Assembly (NCBI GenBank): GCA_023150805.1
Contig: JAKLKF010000079.1
Span: 1-35,666, forward strand
DNA: 35,666 bases
Source: Myxococcota bacterium
Lineage (GTDB): Bacteria; Myxococcota_A; UBA796; UBA2385
Reading direction: 5' to 3'
Both the position numbers and the translations under genes were made by a program. Under the pieces are notes generated by a model. The model was not told the DNA's origin. It made no database searches and was given only the letters and a program-made list of their open reading frames with translations. Shown piece after piece: positions 31,679-35,666 of this stretch (its first letter is position 1; every line of letters begins with the position of its first letter).

Positions 31679-33184
31679 TCAGTGGGCGGCGCTCTTGCCT
31701 TTGGGGGTGGCGTTCCACACCCGCGTCGCGAGCAGCAGGCCGACCAGCGCCAGGGGCACCATGGCCAGGGGCCAGCCCAGCCAGTTGGCCGGGTCGAGCA
31801 CCGGGCCCGTCAGCTTGCCGGCGTCGTCGAACTGCTCCTTGGGCAGCACCAGGCTGTAGGTCAGGCTCATGGCGCCGGTGCCCAGGTAGACGAAGCCGTC
31901 GATGATGCCGACGGCGACCCCGACGTTCTTGCGCCCGCCGAAGTCCATGCTCGCCGTGCCGGACAGCATCCCGTGCACGCCGATGACCGCCATCGACAGG
32001 ATCACGACCAGCCAGGCCTGGGGGTAGAAGACGAAGCCGCCGACCTGGAACAGGGGGCCGGCGTCGTAGATCCCCGTCAGGAGCAGGGCCCCCACCAGCA
32101 TGACGCCGTAGAGCAGCGCGGCGACGGGGCCGCGACGCGACTTGAAGAGGTGGTCGCTGATGATCCCGGCCACCATGCCGCCGGTGATGCCCGCCACGCA
32201 GAGCAGCATCCCCCAGTTGTCGTAGACGAAGTCGCCCTTGAGGTGGAGCGCCCCGTCGGTCTGCTTGGCGAAGGTGCGGTACCACTGCATGATCGCCTGC
32301 CGCAGGAAGCCCGAGCAGAACTCCACCAGGGAGATGGTGACGATCACGGGGTTGGACAGCATGCGCTTGAAGACCTCGAGCACCGGCAGCCGGGCCCCGT
32401 CGTCCCCCGAGCTGGCGTCCGCGGTGTCGAAGTCCGCCAGCCCGGCCTGGGCGGGGCTGTCCTGGACCAGGAAGGCGTCGAGGACCCAGAACACGCCCAG
32501 CAGGATGGCCGGGATCATGAAGACCCAGAACACGCCCAGGTGGTTGAGGATGAGATCGCCCCAGTCGTAGGCGAAGTAGATGCCCAGCGAGATCAGGATC
32601 CCGAAGATCGCCCCGAACACGCCGCGCTCGCGCACGTGGAACCAGGGCGCGTTGACCTTGACGATGGCCACCGCGCCGAAGCTCTGGAAGTACATGTTGG
32701 CGCCATAGAGCACGCTGAACAGCGGCAGGAAGTTCCGGGCGACGAAGTCCGCGCCGGCTCCGCCCCCCAGCAGCGTCCAGGTCGCCAGGCCCATCAGCAG
32801 GTTGACCAGCGCCGCGCCACCCGCGCCGACCAGGATGGCCGCCTTGCCCCCGAAGCGGTCGGTCAGCGGCCCGTTGAGCACGAAGCTGATGCCGTAGACC
32901 CAGGTGCCGACCAGGAAGATGATCCCGAAGTCGTCGTTGCCCATCATCGCGCCGCCCGATGGGTCCTGCATCTCTTCGAAGGCGAACTTGCTGACGTTGA
33001 GGTTGTAGCGCCCCATGTAGAGGAAGGCGTAGGTCAGCCCCAGCGGCAGCCAGTTCATCACGCGCCGACGCCGGAAGGCGTCGGAGTGGGAGACCCCCTC
33101 CACCCTGGGCAGACGGGCGATGACGAGCGCCACGACCACCAGCAGGATGCCGATGGGGGCGAACTCCTTGAGCCACTCGAGCAT
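31679..33184 (-). CDS. MFS transporter, organophosphate:phosphate antiporter (GlpT/UhpT-like)
   Basis: A 501-residue major-facilitator protein. The segment YAFLYMGRYNLNVSKFAF matches the GlpT/UhpT family start (Arg near 60 in the phosphate-binding position), and the loop GPLTDRFGGKAAILVG is the MFS motif between helices 2 and 3. About twelve membrane segments follow. An extra hydrophobic segment precedes them (EFAPIGILLVVVALVIARLP), which is unusual. The central loop carries an acidic insert (DTADASSGDDG). The ATG at 33184 has GGGAG upstream. Likely cargo is a phosphorylated small molecule such as glycerol-3-phosphate or a sugar phosphate, exchanged for phosphate; the exact substrate is not visible. 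A minus-strand GATAGCCT at 33261-33268 may be its -10. Confidence 0.88.
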   Translation of the reverse strand: MLEWLKEFAPIGILLVVVALVIARLPRVEGVSHSDAFRRRRVMNWLPLGLTYAFLYMGRYNLNVSKFAFEEMQDPSGGAMMGNDDFGIIFLVGTWVYGISFVLNGPLTDRFGGKAAILVGAGGAALVNLLMGLATWTLLGGGAGADFVARNFLPLFSVLYGANMYFQSFGAVAIVKVNAPWFHVRERGVFGAIFGILISLGIYFAYDWGDLILNHLGVFWVFMIPAILLGVFWVLDAFLVQDSPAQAGLADFDTADASSGDDGARLPVLEVFKRMLSNPVIVTISLVEFCSGFLRQAIMQWYRTFAKQTDGALHLKGDFVYDNWGMLLCVAGITGGMVAGIISDHLFKSRRGPVAALLYGVMLVGALLLTGIYDAGPLFQVGGFVFYPQAWLVVILSMAVIGVHGMLSGTASMDFGGRKNVGVAVGIIDGFVYLGTGAMSLTYSLVLPKEQFDDAGKLTGPVLDPANWLGWPLAMVPLALVGLLLATRVWNATPKGKSAAH

Positions 33185-33361
33185 GGATGCTCCCGGGAGG
33201 TTGGACGACGCGCCGCCGACACGCCGCAGGGCGACGGGAAGACCCCCGCCTGAAGGCACCGAGGCTATCGCGGGCGGGTGCCCGGTGAGCGGACATCGCC
33301 GGGACGCCCCCCGCCCGTCACGCTCCCGCCCAGGAGCGCGGCGGCGAGAGGGGCCCGCCGT

Positions 33362-34924
33362 TCAGGGACCCAGCCGCTGCATCCGCCGATCCGTGGGCGG
33401 CGAGAGGGGCCCCTGCTGGGCCTCGGCCACCGCCGCCTCCAGCACCTTCCGCCCGCTGCCGACGACGCCCTGGGGCTGCACGCCCAGGTTGCGCTCCCAC
33501 TGGGCGGCCACGAAGTCGATGGTCGCCACCCGGTAGCGCCGCGACAGGTCGAGGGGTTGGCCGCCCACCTGGGCGCTCACGATCTCGGGCGAGCCCAGCC
33601 GGACCTGCCAGGTGAAGGTGACCCCCGACCACTGCAGGGTCCCCCGGTCGTCCTCGACCTCGGCCATCGCGGTGGACAGCATCATCGCCAGCAGGTCGGC
33701 GCCCGAGGCCTCGAAGGTCACGACCTCGTTGCCGAAGGGGAAGACCTCGTAGAGCGCGCCCACGGTGACCGGCCCGGCCACCAGGTCCGCGCGGATGCCG
33801 CCGGCGTTGAACAGCCCGACGTCCGCGCCCGCCGCGCGCCGCACGACGTCGGAGCACCAGCGCCCCATCGGCGTCTCGCCGCCGCCCAGGCGCGTCATCG
33901 TGGCGGTGACCTGGCCGGCCGGCTGGCTGAAGCGCCGGTCCAGCTCGGCCCGGTAGCCCTCCACCAGGGCCTGCACCTGCGGGTCGGCCGGCATGGGGAG
34001 GTCGTCGGGGTCGAGCTCCTCGGCTGCCCACGAGAGCTGGGTGATGGCGCCCTCGGCGACCGCCAGCTCGGCGACCCCCAGCAGGCGCCCGTAGCTGCCG
34101 GCCTGCACGATCCACGTGTCCCCGACGCGCTCGGCCGCCTCCATCCGGGTGTGGGAGTGGCCCCCCACGACCAGGTCGATGCCGTCGACCTCCTGCGCCA
34201 GGAGGCGGTCGTTCTCGAGCCCGATGTGGGTCAGGGCGACCACCAGGTCCACCTGGGGCTCCAGCGCCTCCACCGCCTGCCGGGCCGCCTGCGCGTGCCC
34301 CAGCACCTCCATGCGGGCCAGGGTCGCGTCGTCGGTCAGGTGCGCCATGCCCGAGGTGGTGAGCCCGAAGACGCCGACCTTCAAGCCGTTGACGGTGTAG
34401 ATGCGCCAGGGCTCGCTGCCGGCCAGCGCCGGGCCGCAGTCCAGGGCCGGGCCGCCGCAAGGCGCGCGGAGGTTGGCGCTCAAGGTGGGCGCCTGGCCCA
34501 GGTCGACGAAGGCCTGGGCGTGGTCGAAGCCGCGGTCGAACTCGTGGTTGCCCGGCACCCAGCCGTCCACCCCGATGGTGTCGAGCAGGACCGCCATGCC
34601 GCCGCCGGCCACGCCCCCGACCTCCAGCTCCATCAGGGGCGTCCCCGTGAGCACGTCCCCCGCGTCCAGGAAGAGCACGGCCTCCTCGCCGAAGCGGTGT
34701 TCCAAGGCCCGCCGCTCCGCGTCGATGGCCACCATTCCCCCCAGCAGGGCCTGGTCCTCGCGCCACTCCGCGCGCTCGGGCAGGTAGTGGGCGTGCAGGT
34801 CGTTGGTGTGGGCGATCACCAGGGTCCCCGGCGCCGCCTGCCCGGGCGGGGGCAGCTCGGCCGAGGGCGGGGTCCGGGCCGCGCAGCCCACCAGCAACCA
34901 CAGCACAGGCGCGCCGCCGATCAT
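33362..34924 (-). CDS. UshA-like 5'-nucleotidase/metallophosphoesterase lipoprotein
   Basis: A 520-residue exported phosphoesterase. The short signal MIGGAPVLWLLVGC ends in a lipobox, so it should be a lipoprotein. The N-terminal metallophosphoesterase domain shows HTNDLHAH, DAGDVLTGTP, GNHEFDRG, LTHIGLENDR and GGHSHTRM, which supply the two metal ligand sets. The C-terminal 5'-nucleotidase domain (about 330-500) has NAGGIRADL and VFPFGNEVV. It probably hydrolyses extracytoplasmic nucleotides or related phosphoesters. The ATG at 34924 overlaps the TGA of the thioredoxin gene (ATGA). The GlpT-like transporter encoded next could import products; that is inference. Confidence 0.92.
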   Translation of the reverse strand: MIGGAPVLWLLVGCAARTPPSAELPPPGQAAPGTLVIAHTNDLHAHYLPERAEWREDQALLGGMVAIDAERRALEHRFGEEAVLFLDAGDVLTGTPLMELEVGGVAGGGMAVLLDTIGVDGWVPGNHEFDRGFDHAQAFVDLGQAPTLSANLRAPCGGPALDCGPALAGSEPWRIYTVNGLKVGVFGLTTSGMAHLTDDATLARMEVLGHAQAARQAVEALEPQVDLVVALTHIGLENDRLLAQEVDGIDLVVGGHSHTRMEAAERVGDTWIVQAGSYGRLLGVAELAVAEGAITQLSWAAEELDPDDLPMPADPQVQALVEGYRAELDRRFSQPAGQVTATMTRLGGGETPMGRWCSDVVRRAAGADVGLFNAGGIRADLVAGPVTVGALYEVFPFGNEVVTFEASGADLLAMMLSTAMAEVEDDRGTLQWSGVTFTWQVRLGSPEIVSAQVGGQPLDLSRRYRVATIDFVAAQWERNLGVQPQGVVGSGRKVLEAAVAEAQQGPLSPPTDRRMQRLGP

Positions 34925-35601
34925 CCCGCCTCCCCGCCCAGCAGCTCGCGGATCCGGTGGGCCTGCGCCGCGTCCAGCGCGCCGTCGAAGCGCGCGAGCA
35001 CCGCCCCATCGGCGCCGATCACCCAGGTCTGCGGGACCTTCTGCGAGGGGAGGGCCAGCTTCTTGAAGAAGTCCTTGGGCGGCGCGGTCACCAGCAGGCT
35101 GCCCCAGGGCACGCCGTGCCCGTCCGCGAAGCGGGCCACGTGCTCGACGATGTCGTCCTCGTCCCCGCGGGGATCGAACAGGTCCCAGGAGACGCCGAGG
35201 AAGTCGGCCTTGCCCTCGAGCTGGCGGGCGAGGTCCACCAGCAGCGGCAGCTCGTCCACGCAGGGCACGCACCAGGTCGCCCAGTGGTTGACCACCCGCG
35301 GGCGCGGCCCGGGGCCATGGGCCCGGCTGACCCGGTCGAGGTCGGCGCGCTCGCAGCCCCGCACCTCCAGGCCCGGAGCGCCGGGCGGCGAGGAGGGCGG
35401 AGGAGAGGACGGCGGCGGAGTCGAGGGCCTCGGCGCGGCCGCGGCCGGCGGGGGCGCGGGCGCCGCCGGGCGGGGCGGCAGGGGCGGAGTCGGCGCCCGC
35501 TCGCCCGGCTTCTCGAACAGATCGTCCTGGGCCACGCGCCGCGCCACGGCCTGGGCGACCCTCCGGATCGCTCCCTTCACTCCCGCACGCACCGCGCCCA
35601 T
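34921..35601 (-). CDS. TlpA-like thioredoxin-fold protein
   Basis: A 226-residue protein. Residues 1-28 are an Ala/Arg/Val-rich amphipathic-type helix without an obvious signal peptide. Residues about 30-75 are a Pro/Ala-rich linker. The C-terminal thioredoxin domain (about 75-220) has WATWCVPC with redox Cys pair WCxxC near 110-113, followed by LGVSWDLFDP and the cis-Pro loop KVPQTWVIG. This matches TlpA/ResA proteins, which are usually exported; lack of a clear signal leaves its location open. The ATG at 35601 follows CAGGAG. It is translationally coupled to the UshA-like gene. A minus-strand GATAGCCT ends near 35628. Confidence 0.85.
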   Translation of the reverse strand: MGAVRAGVKGAIRRVAQAVARRVAQDDLFEKPGERAPTPPLPPRPAAPAPPPAAAAPRPSTPPPSSPPPSSPPGAPGLEVRGCERADLDRVSRAHGPGPRPRVVNHWATWCVPCVDELPLLVDLARQLEGKADFLGVSWDLFDPRGDEDDIVEHVARFADGHGVPWGSLLVTAPPKDFFKKLALPSQKVPQTWVIGADGAVLARFDGALDAAQAHRIRELLGGEAG

Positions 35602-35666
35602 GGCCGCTCCTGTCCTGGTGGAGGGGCAGGCTATCTCAGCGTCGTGGCGCCGTGGGGCGTCCGGGC

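Overview
The window is GC-rich, gene-dense bacterial chromosome from a Gram-negative organism. LptE-like and beta-barrel envelope proteins and several lipobox lipoproteins point to an outer membrane. PEGA-like and AgmX-like C-terminal domains, several Hsp70 paralogues and Pro/Ala-rich linkers fit a myxobacterial or other deltaproteobacterial relative. That placement is inference; no rRNA gene is present. I see no phage, IS element or CRISPR array.

Layout. 1-801 (-): Maf pyrophosphatase and the start of an unknown gene. 951-8286 (+): a five-gene chaperone operon encoding an Hsp70 whose lid is replaced by a VWA domain, a GrpE-like factor, a second Hsp70 with a Pro-rich linker and no lid, a membrane protein with two J-like domains that both lack HPD, and a TPR-zincin metallopeptidase. 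8347-9958 (-): tRNA-Ala(CGC) and a membrane glycosyltransferase. 10021-10959 (+): alpha/beta hydrolase. 10973-14758 (-): greA, a RecG-like protein with degraded helicase motifs, and a SRPBCC protein. 14977-17748 (-): pyrR-pyrB-pyrC', the last lacking the metal-binding HxH. 17843-22061 (-): small membrane protein, a LepB-like protein with Ala at the nucleophile position, LepA and UDP-glucose dehydrogenase. 22341-25456: rpsT, lptE-holA (-), a beta-barrel-like protein and rpsU. 25557-29771: two lipoproteins, tRNA-Leu(UAA), a third Hsp70 (with lid) and tRNA-Ala(GGC). 29892-35601: coiled-coil protein, SDR protein, OPA-type transporter, UshA-like nucleotidase and TlpA-like thioredoxin.

Two themes stand out. 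First, the 951-8286 operon looks like a dedicated Hsp70 machine: two specialised Hsp70s, their own exchange factor, a membrane-anchored J-like partner reaching the periplasm, and a protease. This is the best candidate for an undescribed system. Second, several proteins keep a fold but lose catalytic residues (RecG-like, DHOase, LepB-like, both J domains), each within an otherwise intact operon.

Start/stop overlaps are common (at 7462, 11446, 16251, 17185, 18908, 23666 and 34924), suggesting translational coupling. A -10-like box of the form TAGsCT or TACCGT recurs upstream of many genes. No intergenic stretch exceeds 300 bases.
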